64,000 nt of DNA from Pseudomonadota bacterium (lineage in GTDB: Bacteria; Pseudomonadota; Alphaproteobacteria; Micropepsales; Micropepsaceae). Numbering within the stretch: the stretch's first letter is position 1; every line of letters begins with the position of its first letter. The stretch covers positions 1 to 64,000 of the forward strand of contig JAFEEQ010000018.1 of the NCBI GenBank assembly GCA_018241025.1, given 5' to 3'. The position numbers were made by a program, and so were the translations under genes. A model generated the notes under the pieces. The model was given only the letters and a program-made list of their open reading frames with translations, did no database searches and was not told the origin of the DNA. Shown piece by piece: positions 34,441 through 43,315 of the stretch.

Positions 34441-35061
34441 CTATTCCGCCGCCGCGCGCACCGTGCCGCCGGCGAGATTGGCTTCGGCGAAGTCCCAGTT
34501 CAGCAGGTTGTCGAGCACCGATTTCAGATATTTCGGCCGGGCGTTCTGATAGTCGAGATAGTAGGCGTGTTCCCAGACATCGACGCAGAGCAGGCAGGTC
34601 GTGCCTTTGGCCATCGGCGTCATCGCGTTCGCAGTCTTCTCGATCGCGAGCTTGTCGCCGGTGGACACCAGCCACACCCAGCCGGAGCCGAACTGTGCGG
34701 CGCCGGCCTCGGCCAGCTTGTCGGTCAGCGTATCGCCGAAATCGCGTTCGATGCGCTTGGCGAGTTCACCGCTGGGCTTGTGCGTCTTCGGCGTCAGCGA
34801 GTGCCAGTAAAAATCGTGATTCCAGACCTGGCCGGCGTTGTTGAAGATCTTGCCTTCGTCGCCCGACGCATTTGCCGTCGCGCGCACGATCTCCTCGAGC
34901 GGCTGATCGGCAAAGCGCGTGCCGTCGACAAGCTTGTTCAGCGTCTCGACATAGGTTTTGTGATGCTTGCCGTAATGAAAGCCGATGGTGTGGGCCGAGA
35001 TGTGCGGTTCCAGCGCGTCTTCCTTCCACGGCAGAGGCGCAAGCGTGAACGGACCGGTCAT
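34441..35061 (-). CDS. sodB: Superoxide dismutase, Fe/Mn type
   Basis: 206 residues. Metal ligands are visible at H29 (FHYGKHHKTYV), H82 (VWNHDFYWHSL), D161 and H165 (DVWEHAYYLDY). AQFGSGWVW at about 122-130 is more iron-type than manganese-type. An unusual CLLC pair sits at residues 156-159, right before the ligand Asp. There is no signal peptide, so it is cytosolic. The start at 35061 is fixed by AAGGAGGAC just upstream. Confidence 0.95.
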   Translation of the reverse strand: MTGPFTLAPLPWKEDALEPHISAHTIGFHYGKHHKTYVETLNKLVDGTRFADQPLEEIVRATANASGDEGKIFNNAGQVWNHDFYWHSLTPKTHKPSGELAKRIERDFGDTLTDKLAEAGAAQFGSGWVWLVSTGDKLAIEKTANAMTPMAKGTTCLLCVDVWEHAYYLDYQNARPKYLKSVLDNLLNWDFAEANLAGGTVRAAAE

Positions 35062-35215
35062 GGGGCGTCCTCCTTCGGGTGGGTTCAATCCGGTAAAGCC
35101 CCGGCGCGAATATCGTTCCCGCCATAAATCGTGATCCCACCTTCGTTTTTGTCACTCGACTGGCACAGAGCGGCGGTAGACAAACGGCGTTGCGGGGACA
35201 TGTTCGGAGGACCCG

Positions 35216-35458
35216 ATGCCGGCCTATGAAATCTGCTACCTGGCTGAAGACGGCGCACTGGTCTGCGCCTTCACCGTGCGCTTCGAAAGCGCGATGCGCG
35301 CCAAGATCCTTGCCCATGCGATGAAGCCGGCCGAGTGCCATCGCATGGAAGTGTGGCACGACCGCGAACTCGTCTATCGCCGGCCCGAGCTTGACGTCGA
35401 CGCCGTCTTGCCGCACACGCGGCGCCATGGCGCTGGAAACTTCGCAATCCCTGCTTGA
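35216..35458 (+). CDS. Small conserved-looking hypothetical protein
   Basis: 80 residues, MPAYEICYLAEDGALVCAFT, AMRAKILAHAMKPAECHRME, then VWHDRELVYRRP. It resembles short alphaproteobacterial proteins of unknown role that begin MPAYEICYL. A good ribosome site (GGAGGA) precedes the ATG. Its 3' end overlaps the start of the following nucleotidyltransferase by 32 bp in another frame. Confidence 0.72.
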   Translation: MPAYEICYLAEDGALVCAFTVRFESAMRAKILAHAMKPAECHRMEVWHDRELVYRRPELDVDAVLPHTRRHGAGNFAIPA

Positions 35459-36281
35459 TCGCATCGTCGCGGCCTTTGCGGACGTGGACGGCGTGCGTGC
35501 CGTCGCGCTCGGCGGCTCACGCGGACGCGGCAGCCATCATGCCGGCTCGGATTACGACATCGGGCTCTACTATCGCGGTACGCTCGATCTCGAGGCGGTG
35601 GAGCGCGCGGCGCAGGCGCTGAACGATCCGGGCGTCTCGCGGGATTACGCCGGCCGCAGCGGCGGACCGCTGACGACGCCGGTCGGCGGCTGGGGCCCCT
35701 GGGTGAACGGCGGCGGCTGGCTGACCATCGGCGGCGAGCCGGTCGACATCCTCTATCGCGATCTCGACCGGGTCGATCAGGTCATCGATGAGGCGTGTGC
35801 GGGCAAATTCTCCTGCACCTATCACGCCGGCCATCCGCACGCCTTTGTCTCGACGATCTATGCCGGCGAGGTTGCGCTTGGCCGTGCGCTGCACGATCCG
35901 AATGGCGAGTTTGCTGCAGCGAAGGCGATGCTCTCGCCCTATCCGGAGACGCTGCGCGCCGCGGCCGTCGCGCGTTTCGCCGACGAAGCGCGCTTCTTCC
36001 TTGCCGTGGCGCAGAAGGCGGCAGGTAAAGGCGACGTGGTCTATGTCTCGGGCTGCGCCTTCCGCGCCGCATCCTGTCTTCTGCAGGTGGTGTTCGCGCG
36101 CAACGGCGAATGGCTGATCAACGAGAAAGGCGCCGTGGCGCTGGCCGACAAGTTCGCGATCAAGCCGAAGGATCTCCGCCTCGAGCTGGAAGGTGCCTTC
36201 GCCGAACTCGCCTCGGGTCCGCAGGGCCTGCTCTCCTGCCTCCGCGCCATCGGCGCGTTGATCGATGAGGCTGTGCCCTAG
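35427..36281 (+). CDS. Nucleotidyltransferase (DUF4037-like)
   Basis: 284 residues. The polymerase-beta nucleotidyltransferase signature GGSRGRGSHHAGSDYDIGLY gives G-S and the DxD metal pair. A later EPVDILYRDLDRV supplies the third acidic position. The C-terminal half is helical. Members transfer a nucleotide to a small molecule or protein; aminoglycoside-type activity is possible but not shown. The start at 35427 lies within the previous gene's end and fits the domain start. Confidence 0.85.
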   Translation: MALETSQSLLDRIVAAFADVDGVRAVALGGSRGRGSHHAGSDYDIGLYYRGTLDLEAVERAAQALNDPGVSRDYAGRSGGPLTTPVGGWGPWVNGGGWLTIGGEPVDILYRDLDRVDQVIDEACAGKFSCTYHAGHPHAFVSTIYAGEVALGRALHDPNGEFAAAKAMLSPYPETLRAAAVARFADEARFFLAVAQKAAGKGDVVYVSGCAFRAASCLLQVVFARNGEWLINEKGAVALADKFAIKPKDLRLELEGAFAELASGPQGLLSCLRAIGALIDEAVP

Positions 36282-36718
36282 CCGCGCCTGGCCGGATCGG
36301 CCAGCCAGCGGTCGCGATGGGCGTTCAGCAGCGCAGCGATCTCCGTCAGCAGAAGGGCGAAGCGGCCGGAGATGAATGTCTTGCCGACCGTGCCGTCATC
36401 CGGATCGCGATAGTCGAAGACGATGCGGCCGCTCTCGACCGTGAAGGGGCCTGCTTCGTCCCAGCGGATGCGATAGGCGCCGTTCCAGCTGTTGCGATGG
36501 GTGAAGCTGCCGCGCCCGATGACGAGCTGGTTCGGTCCGCGCATCTGCCAATAGAACAGCGCCGTTGCCGGCGTGAACAGCACGACATCGACCACCGGCC
36601 AGAGCCCCGGCGTGTGCGTCATCAACGCATAGACCCCGCCGGCCGTGAGCACGACGCTGATCGACAGCAGCAGGACAAGACGAAAGGGCGGCCGCTCGGC
36701 GATGACACTGTTTTCCAT
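36278..36718 (-). CDS. Membrane protein with PH-like C-terminal domain
   Basis: 146 residues. Two helices (LVLLLSISVVLTAGGVYALM, LWPVVDVVLFTPATALFYWQ) precede a soluble part with RGPNQLVIGRGSFTHRNSWN and RIRWDEAGPFTVESGRIVFD, resembling bacterial PH-type domains. It ends with a helix. Convergent with the nucleotidyltransferase with a 4-bp overlap. Family unknown. Confidence 0.7.
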   Translation of the reverse strand: MENSVIAERPPFRLVLLLSISVVLTAGGVYALMTHTPGLWPVVDVVLFTPATALFYWQMRGPNQLVIGRGSFTHRNSWNGAYRIRWDEAGPFTVESGRIVFDYRDPDDGTVGKTFISGRFALLLTEIAALLNAHRDRWLADPARRG

Positions 36719-36812
36719 GAATTCTTTGTACAGCCTACAGCGCAGAACCGCACGGGCCCGTGCCTCGCGAATGGCCGTCTCGCATCGGTGGTGGGGCCTG
36801 ATAAACTAAGAC

Positions 36813-37694
36813 ATGTTTGCAAGGCTTCTCGACCTGTTTAAACGTCCCGCGCCGCCCGAGCCAGGGCCGGAAAGCTATCACGCCTTCACGACTCGATATG
36901 ACCGCGTCGTTGGCCCCGATAAGCTGGGCCATCCGCCAGATGATGCCTTCCGCAAGTCCGTGGCCGCGTTCGATGAAGCCATGGAACGCTGGCTGACGGT
37001 CACGAGCATTTCGGCGATCGAATCCATCGGCCGGCTCATCGCGCTGCGCGGACAGGATCCGCTGGGCGATACCGTCGTAACCCTGCTGCTCGATCATTCC
37101 GGCTCGATGAAAGGACAGCGTGCTATTGTCGCGGCGGCGATGGCAACCTTGATCTGCGAGTATTGCCTAAGGCTCGGCGCCAAGGTCGAAGTCCTCGGCT
37201 TCACCACCCTGAGCTGGAAGGGCGGCCATTCACGCGCCCTATGGCTCGAGCGCCGCATGCCGAAGAACCCGGGAAGGCTCTGCGATCTGCTGCACATCGT
37301 CTATCGCGAAGCGGATGACTCTACGTCGGGAATGCCGTGGCACATCCGGCAGATGCTGCGCGGCGATATCCTGAAGGAGAACGTCGACGGCGAAGCCATT
37401 CTCTGGGCCGCGGACAGACTTCGGGCGCGGTCTGAAAAGCGCAAGGTGATCATTCCGGTCGGCGATGGCGCGCCGGTCGACGATTCCACGCTACTGGCCA
37501 ATGGCGAGGACTATCTCGACAAGCATCTTCGCGAGACGGCGCAGGCAATAGAACAGGAAGGCGCCATCCAGCTCCTCGCGATCGGGATCGACCACGATCC
37601 CAAACGCTACTACCGCCAGAGCGCGACGGTCGCGTCGATCGCGCACTACGCCGAACGGGTATTGCCGTTCCTCGAGCAGGCGTTTGCCGGCTAG
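36813..37694 (+). CDS. Stand-alone CobT-type von Willebrand A domain protein
   Basis: 293 residues. The vWA domain has the MIDAS motif DHSGSM at 94-99 and strings typical of the C-terminal half of aerobic cobaltochelatase CobT: LICEYCLRLGAKVEVLGFTT, WKGGHSRALWLE, ILKENVDGEAILWA, GDGAPVDDSTL and AIGIDHDPKRYYRQ. The long acidic N-terminal half of CobT is absent, and no CobN, CobS or other cobalamin genes are in the window. It could serve a MoxR-type AAA+ partner encoded elsewhere. Confidence 0.85.
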   Translation: MFARLLDLFKRPAPPEPGPESYHAFTTRYDRVVGPDKLGHPPDDAFRKSVAAFDEAMERWLTVTSISAIESIGRLIALRGQDPLGDTVVTLLLDHSGSMKGQRAIVAAAMATLICEYCLRLGAKVEVLGFTTLSWKGGHSRALWLERRMPKNPGRLCDLLHIVYREADDSTSGMPWHIRQMLRGDILKENVDGEAILWAADRLRARSEKRKVIIPVGDGAPVDDSTLLANGEDYLDKHLRETAQAIEQEGAIQLLAIGIDHDPKRYYRQSATVASIAHYAERVLPFLEQAFAG

Positions 37695-39070
37695 ATCAGC
37701 TTTTCCTTTTTCGCCCAGTCGAGCGATTTTGCCAGGGCGCGCTCCAGCCGGTCGAAGAGTTCGCCGATCTCCGCTTCGGTGATGACGAGCGGCGGGCAGA
37801 GCGCGACACGGTCGCCGAGCAGAGCGCGGACGATGAGGCCTTCTTCCTGCGCGAAATTCGCGAGCGTCGCGCCAGCCTGTTTCGCGGGCTCGAAATTCTG
37901 CTTGGTCTTCTTGTCGGCGACGAGTTCGATCGCGCCGATCAGGCCGACGCCGGACGCCTCGCCGACCAGCGGATGCTCGCCGAGCGCTTTCAGCCGCTTC
38001 TGGAACAGCGGCGCCACATGGCGGACATGGCCGGGCAGGTCGCGGCGCTGATAAATCTCGATGGTGCGCAGCGCGACGGCCGACGCCACCGGATGGCCGG
38101 TATAGGTGAAGCCGTGGCCGAAGGTGCCGATCTTGCCGGATTCCTGCTCGACGATGTCGCTGAGCTCGGGCGAGAGCAGCACCGCGCTGATCGGCAGGTA
38201 GGCGGAAGACAGCGCCTTGGCGATCGACATGCTCTCCGGCTCGAAGCCGTAGGTCGTGGCGCCGAACCAGTTGCCGGTGCGGCCGAAGCCGGTGATCACC
38301 TCGTCGGAGATCAGCGGGATGCCGTGCTTCGACAGCACGCGCGTGATCGCATCGAAATAGCCGTCGGGCGGCAGGATCACGCCGCCGGCCCCCATCACCG
38401 GCTCGGCGATCATCGCCGCGATCGTGTCGGCGCCTTCCTTTTCGATCAGCGCGTCGAGGTTCGCGGCCATGCGGGCGGAGAATTGCAGCTCGCTCTCGCC
38501 CGGCTCGGCGTTCCGGTAGTAGTGCGGGCAATCGGCATAGCGCGCGAAATCGAAGGGGAGGTCGAAACTGCGGTGGTTGTTGACGAGGCCGGTGAGCGAG
38601 GCGCTGGCCAGCGTCACGCCGTGATAGGCCTTGGTGCGCGAGACGATCTTCTTTTTCTTCGCCTGGCCGCGGGCATTGGCGGCATACCAGTAGAGCTTCA
38701 CCTGGGTGTCGTTGGCCTCCGAGCCGGAATTGGCGAAGAACACCTTGCCGGTCGGAAAGGGTGATATCTCCTTCAGCTTCTCGGCCAGCGCGATCGCCGG
38801 CTCATGGCTCTTGCCGCCGAAGATGTGACCGAAGGCGAGCTTCTTCATCTGTTCGGCGGCGACCTCGGCGAGCTCGTTTTCGCCCCAGCCGAGCGCAGTG
38901 CACCACAGCCCCGCCATGGCCTCGATGTAATCCTTGCCATGCTCGTCATAGACCCTGACGCCCTGGCCGTGGCTGATGATCATCGGCCCGGTCTCGCGGA
39001 ATTTCACGAGATTGGTGTAGGGATGCAGAACGCTGGCGACGTCGCGCATCTGGGCATTGGAAAGCGGCAT
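37691..39070 (-). CDS. Class III (omega) aminotransferase
   Basis: 459 residues. PLP-enzyme features are NSGSEANDTQ, SRTKAYHGVTLASASLTG, the cofactor Asp in ISDEVITGFGRTGNW (D256) and the Schiff-base lysine K285 in MSIAKALSSAYLP. This is the subgroup annotated as aspartate aminotransferase family or omega-amino acid:pyruvate aminotransferases. It is last in a minus-strand run behind the peptidase-like hydrolase, with a 48-bp gap. Confidence 0.93.
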   Translation of the reverse strand: MPLSNAQMRDVASVLHPYTNLVKFRETGPMIISHGQGVRVYDEHGKDYIEAMAGLWCTALGWGENELAEVAAEQMKKLAFGHIFGGKSHEPAIALAEKLKEISPFPTGKVFFANSGSEANDTQVKLYWYAANARGQAKKKKIVSRTKAYHGVTLASASLTGLVNNHRSFDLPFDFARYADCPHYYRNAEPGESELQFSARMAANLDALIEKEGADTIAAMIAEPVMGAGGVILPPDGYFDAITRVLSKHGIPLISDEVITGFGRTGNWFGATTYGFEPESMSIAKALSSAYLPISAVLLSPELSDIVEQESGKIGTFGHGFTYTGHPVASAVALRTIEIYQRRDLPGHVRHVAPLFQKRLKALGEHPLVGEASGVGLIGAIELVADKKTKQNFEPAKQAGATLANFAQEEGLIVRALLGDRVALCPPLVITEAEIGELFDRLERALAKSLDWAKKEKLI

Positions 39071-39118
39071 GGCAGGGCTCCCGGGTGAGACCCGCTTATA
39101 GCATGCGCGCGGTGCCGG

Positions 39119-39970
39119 TCAGCTTGCGAAGAATTCGCGCAGCAATTTCTCCGCCCGCTCCGGCTCGTCGCGGTAGATGCCGTGGCCGGCGTTTTCGTAG
39201 ACTTCGAGACGGCGCAACGCCGGCGGCAGGGCGTCGTAGATCGCGCGGGCGCAGCTCGGCGGGGTCACTGGGTCGTAGCCGCCGGCCAGAACGAGTGCCG
39301 GCGTCGTCACCCGCGCCAGCGATCCGAGCATGTCCATCGTCTTGATCTCGCCGAGCGAGAAGTGCCGCATCATGTCGAGCCGGGTGATGGCGCGGCCCCG
39401 CGCCGAGGCCTGAAAATCGCCGCCGCCGCCCGGCACGTTGTAGAGCGGAAAGCAGACGCGTTGATATTCGGCGAAGTCGGCGTCTTCCATGACGTTCCAG
39501 AAGCGGTCGGCCACCGCGCGCGCCGCGGCCCCGCCGCGTGCCTCGAAGATGTCGAGCGTCTCGTCGAAGCGCATCTTCGCCGCGGTCGAAGAGAACACGA
39601 TCTTCGCCGCATGTCCGGGATGGCGCACGGCATAAGAGATCGCGACCATGCCGCCGAAGGACTGGCCGAAGACATGCGGCTTCTCGATGCCGAGCGCGTC
39701 GCAGAGGCCCTTCACGTCGTCGCCCCATTGCGCGAGGTTCCAGGTCGCGGGCTCGCCGCCGGAGCGGCCGTTGCCGCGATGGTCGATGTAGAGCACCTGA
39801 TGCGTATCGGCGAAGCGGTCGAAATAGGGCCGCATGGTCGTGTGGTCGAAGCCGGGCCCGCCATGCATGACGATCAGCGTCGGCTTCTCGCGCATGACCG
39901 GTCCGTCGATGGCGAGCTTGTCGCCCACCGTGTCGAAGAAGATGCGGGCGCCGTTGACGGTGACGAACAT
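39119..39970 (-). CDS. Proline iminopeptidase-like alpha/beta hydrolase
   Basis: 283 residues. HGGPGFDH (oxyanion region), DHRGNGRSGG, nucleophile S104 in GQSFGG, Asp233 in GGYDPVTPP and His263 in NAGHGIYRDEP form the catalytic set of the S33 prolyl aminopeptidase type. A cap domain lies between about 130 and 215. No signal peptide. It lies between a POT peptide transporter gene and an aminotransferase gene on the same strand, consistent with intracellular peptide breakdown. Confidence 0.9.
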   Translation of the reverse strand: MFVTVNGARIFFDTVGDKLAIDGPVMREKPTLIVMHGGPGFDHTTMRPYFDRFADTHQVLYIDHRGNGRSGGEPATWNLAQWGDDVKGLCDALGIEKPHVFGQSFGGMVAISYAVRHPGHAAKIVFSSTAAKMRFDETLDIFEARGGAAARAVADRFWNVMEDADFAEYQRVCFPLYNVPGGGGDFQASARGRAITRLDMMRHFSLGEIKTMDMLGSLARVTTPALVLAGGYDPVTPPSCARAIYDALPPALRRLEVYENAGHGIYRDEPERAEKLLREFFAS

Positions 39971-40023
39971 GGCGGATGCTCCCTTCTCAGCCGCCGCAGT
40001 GGTCGCGCGGTGCCGCGGCTCCG

Positions 40024-41367
40024 TCAAGCGCTCTCGAATATCTTTCCAAGCGGGCGCTGTGCCACGAAGGCGAGAATGCCGCCGGCCGCGGCGATGGCGG
40101 CGTTCAGCGCCCAGAACGCCTCCGGCGACATCTGCTCGTAGTACCCACCGAGCCAGCCGAGCGTGATGTTGGAGACGAAGAGCGACAGGAATGCCGTGCC
40201 CATCAGCGTCGATTTCAATGAAAGTGGCGCCGCGCGGCTGACCAGCGCCAGCAGGGTCGGCCAGTAATAGAGAAACGCCACGCCCAGGATGACGTCGTAG
40301 AACACCGGGAACAGCACCGGCACGCGGTCGAAGGCGAGCCCGCCGACAACGAGCAGGAGGTTGGCGCCTGCCGCCATGAAGGCACCGATGGCGATCTTGC
40401 CGATCTCGTTCGGCTCGCGCCCGCGCGCCGCCTGGCGCCGCCACAGCACGACCAGCGGCGGTACTGCGAGGATCGAGACCAGGGGATCGATCGAGTTGAA
40501 CCACGCCACCGGCACGGTCCAGCCGAAGAAGCCGAGATCGACATGGCTGTCGATCCAGACGAGGCCGACATTGCCGTTCTGGTAATAGGCGATGGATTGG
40601 AACACCGTCAGCGCCATCATCGCGATCAGCGCCGCGACGACGCGGAGCTGCGCGGCATCGAGCGGCGGCGCCGCGGCGCGAACGGCGCGCGGCGGCTCTT
40701 CGGCGAGATGGCGGTAGCCGGCGGCATAGGTCGCCAGCCCGATCAGCATCAGGATGCCGGCGAGGCCGAAGCCGTAATGCCAGCCCCAGGTCGCGGCGAG
40801 AAAGCCGCAGGCCAGCGGCCCCGCCGTCGCGCCGACATTGATGCCCATCGAATAGATCGAATAGCCGCGCGTCCGGCCGGCGATGTCGCTGTCGCCATAG
40901 AGCGTGCCGACCTGGGCCGAGATGTTGCCCTTCAAAAGTCCGCAGCCGGTGATAAGCAGGAGAAGGGCAAGCAGGAACGAGGTCTCGAACGCCATCGCGA
41001 GATGGCCCGCGCTCATCAGCGCCGCGCCCAGCATCACGGCGTTGCGCCTGCCGATGAAGCGGTCGGCGATCATCCCGCCGAACACCGGGGTAAAATAGAC
41101 GAAGCCGGTATAGAGTCCGAAAATCTGCGAGGCGAAGCCGAGCGTCGACATCCTGCCGAACACGCTTTCGAGCGCGGCGCGGAATCCGGCCAGACCCGCG
41201 ACATGCTCGGCATGGCCGGGCAGGAGCAATTGCTGGCTCATATAGAGCGTCAGCAGCGCGACCATGCCGTAATAGGAGAAGCGCTCCCAGGTCTCGGTGA
41301 AGGAGAGATAGCCGAGCGCCGAAGGCTCGCCGAAGAAGCCGCGGGAACGCACAGCAGCGTCAGACAT
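40024..41367 (-). CDS. POT/PTR2-family proton-coupled peptide transporter
   Basis: 447 residues with about 12 to 14 helices. The POT signature ETWERFSYYGM (ExxERFxYYG) lies in helix 1, followed by GGMIADRFIGRR and the second family motif region around GCGLLKGNISAQVG, YSIYSMGINVGA. It imports di- or tripeptides with protons. The start at 41367 (ATGTCTGA) overlaps the stop of the third TPR gene by 8 bp, the same junction seen between two of the TPR genes. Confidence 0.93.
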   Translation of the reverse strand: MSDAAVRSRGFFGEPSALGYLSFTETWERFSYYGMVALLTLYMSQQLLLPGHAEHVAGLAGFRAALESVFGRMSTLGFASQIFGLYTGFVYFTPVFGGMIADRFIGRRNAVMLGAALMSAGHLAMAFETSFLLALLLLITGCGLLKGNISAQVGTLYGDSDIAGRTRGYSIYSMGINVGATAGPLACGFLAATWGWHYGFGLAGILMLIGLATYAAGYRHLAEEPPRAVRAAAPPLDAAQLRVVAALIAMMALTVFQSIAYYQNGNVGLVWIDSHVDLGFFGWTVPVAWFNSIDPLVSILAVPPLVVLWRRQAARGREPNEIGKIAIGAFMAAGANLLLVVGGLAFDRVPVLFPVFYDVILGVAFLYYWPTLLALVSRAAPLSLKSTLMGTAFLSLFVSNITLGWLGGYYEQMSPEAFWALNAAIAAAGGILAFVAQRPLGKIFESA

Positions 41368-43315
41368 GCGCAAACCTTCCAAGCTGCGCCTTCTCGGCGG
41401 GCGATAGATCGAGACTCGCGGCCAGGGCGAACTGCTTTGCCGCATCGTCCTTGCGGCCGAGCCAAAGCAGCGCCTCGCCCCATTTGAGATGCAGCCGGCC
41501 CCAGTTCGGCGCGTCGCGTGCGGCCTCTTCGAACTTCGCCAGCGCGAGGTCGGAACGGTTCTTGACGATCAAGGCCTCGCCCCACATCTCCAGCGGATCG
41601 GCGAAGCGCGGACCGGCCTTGTGCGCGGCGTCGAACTTCGCGATGGCGCCGTCGAGATTGCCCTTGCCCAGGAGCATCGCGCCCCAATCGGCAAAGGCGA
41701 AGGGGATGGCGGGCGACTGCGCGGCAGCCTTGGCAAACCAGGCGGCGGCTTCCTCCCAATGCCTCCGCATCGCCGCCAATATGCCGCGCACGCGCAGACA
41801 ATCGTAGCAATCGCGCGGCGTCGCATCGATCAGGGCTTGCGCGCCGGACATGTCGCCGGTTTGCGCTCTGGCCAGCGCCGCGAAGGGCTGGATCTGCACC
41901 GCCAGCTCTGCGTCGAGGCCCGGCTTGATCGGAGGGACCTTGGCGGCGAATGCGGCGAAGCCGGTGCGGGTGCGTGCGTCGTCGGCAAGGACGGCGCGCC
42001 AGTCGCCGAGGGAAGCATCGGTTTCGATGCGGCTGGAATAATAGCTGAGAGTGTTTAGCGTCACGTCCACGGGTTCGGAGATATTTGCCCAGGCCTCCCT
42101 GGCGGCGGACGGGTCGTGCAACCGTGCGAGACAATCGCCCTGCATCATCCGGCTATAGTCGACCATGCCGGCATAGTCCGTCAGTCCGGCGGCCGCGCCA
42201 TAGCGTGCCGCCGCGCCCTGGCAGTCGCCGAGCAGATAGTCGGCATTGCCCTGGTTGACGGCCCACGAAATCGCGAACGCCCGGGCGGTCAGTTGGCCGT
42301 CGGCGCGCTTGTACAGATCCAGCGCGGCGCGAAGGGCGGCGAGCCCGGCACCCGGATGGCCGAGCCCGACCTCCTCGGCAGAGATATTCTGCCAGGCGAG
42401 GACGAAGTCCGGCTTGATGGCGAGCGACTTGCGATTCTCGGCCGGCGCATCGTAGGGCCGAGACAGTTCGTATGCGGATGAAATCCCCATATGCGCCCAC
42501 AGCCTGTCCTCGCGGTCGCCGCCCGAGGCCAGCGCCAAATAGAGCGGCATCGCCTGCGCCATCCGTCCCGTCGAAGCGAGATAGACCGTGTAACGATAGG
42601 GCTGGGTGTGCTGGTAGATCGCCTCGGCGCTCTGTTGCAGCAAGGCGTCGAAATCCGCCTCCGTGCCGGTGGCGGTGGTGCCGCCCGCGCCGTTGCTGCG
42701 CGCGGTGATCGCAATGCCGGTGGGTGTGCGATAGACCTCGCCCGTGATGTGTGTCTGATGGCCGAGCCAGCCGGCGAGCGTGCGATAGAGATCGCCGATC
42801 GAGATGCCGGTGTCCGGGATCATCACCTTGATGCCGTCGTCCCAGTTGTTGGCATAAGACTTCTCCGGCCGGCTCGAATCCGTCGCGTTCTGCATCGAGG
42901 CGAGCTTGTCCTGAAGCTGTGCGGCGACGGCCTGACCGGTGAGGCCGCGCGCGGCGAGATCGGGCGGCACGCTGAAGGCTTCGATCACGAGGCTGTCGTC
43001 GTGGGTGGCGGCCCACACAACCGAGGTGAGACCGGCGACGATGGCGATGACAAGGATGGCGAGCGCGACCTCGAAGGTCACCTTCACCACGTCGCTGATG
43101 TGGCGCACGATGAACGACCAGTGGCGCAGGCTGTCGTCGCGGCGGATATCGTCGGCCTGCAGCCGCGCGACCTCGGCCTGCTCGCGGGCGAGCCGCGTCT
43201 GCTCGTCGAGGAAAGCATCGGCCTTCTCGCGAGAGGCATAGGCAAGCGCCGCAAAGGCCGCGGCGGAAGAGGGGGCGGGACCGGCAGAATCGGATTCCGG
43301 GCGTTCGCTATCCAT
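41360..43315 (-). CDS. Membrane-anchored TPR protein, third of a tandem triplet
   Basis: 651 residues. A charged N-terminus with EQTRLAREQAEVARLQ precedes one helix (about 83-103) and a conserved FSVPPDLAARGLTGQAVAAQ segment. A small domain follows with IPDTGISIGDLYRTL and WLGHQTHITGEV, then a long TPR-like helical region. C503 and C506 form a CxxC. The C-terminal module (FADPLEMWGEALIVKNRSDL, APNWGRLHLKWGEALLWLGR) is shared with both paralogues. Positive charges before the helix suggest the TPR part is periplasmic. No known family function. Confidence 0.8.
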   Translation of the reverse strand: MDSERPESDSAGPAPSSAAAFAALAYASREKADAFLDEQTRLAREQAEVARLQADDIRRDDSLRHWSFIVRHISDVVKVTFEVALAILVIAIVAGLTSVVWAATHDDSLVIEAFSVPPDLAARGLTGQAVAAQLQDKLASMQNATDSSRPEKSYANNWDDGIKVMIPDTGISIGDLYRTLAGWLGHQTHITGEVYRTPTGIAITARSNGAGGTTATGTEADFDALLQQSAEAIYQHTQPYRYTVYLASTGRMAQAMPLYLALASGGDREDRLWAHMGISSAYELSRPYDAPAENRKSLAIKPDFVLAWQNISAEEVGLGHPGAGLAALRAALDLYKRADGQLTARAFAISWAVNQGNADYLLGDCQGAAARYGAAAGLTDYAGMVDYSRMMQGDCLARLHDPSAAREAWANISEPVDVTLNTLSYYSSRIETDASLGDWRAVLADDARTRTGFAAFAAKVPPIKPGLDAELAVQIQPFAALARAQTGDMSGAQALIDATPRDCYDCLRVRGILAAMRRHWEEAAAWFAKAAAQSPAIPFAFADWGAMLLGKGNLDGAIAKFDAAHKAGPRFADPLEMWGEALIVKNRSDLALAKFEEAARDAPNWGRLHLKWGEALLWLGRKDDAAKQFALAASLDLSPAEKAQLGRFAHV

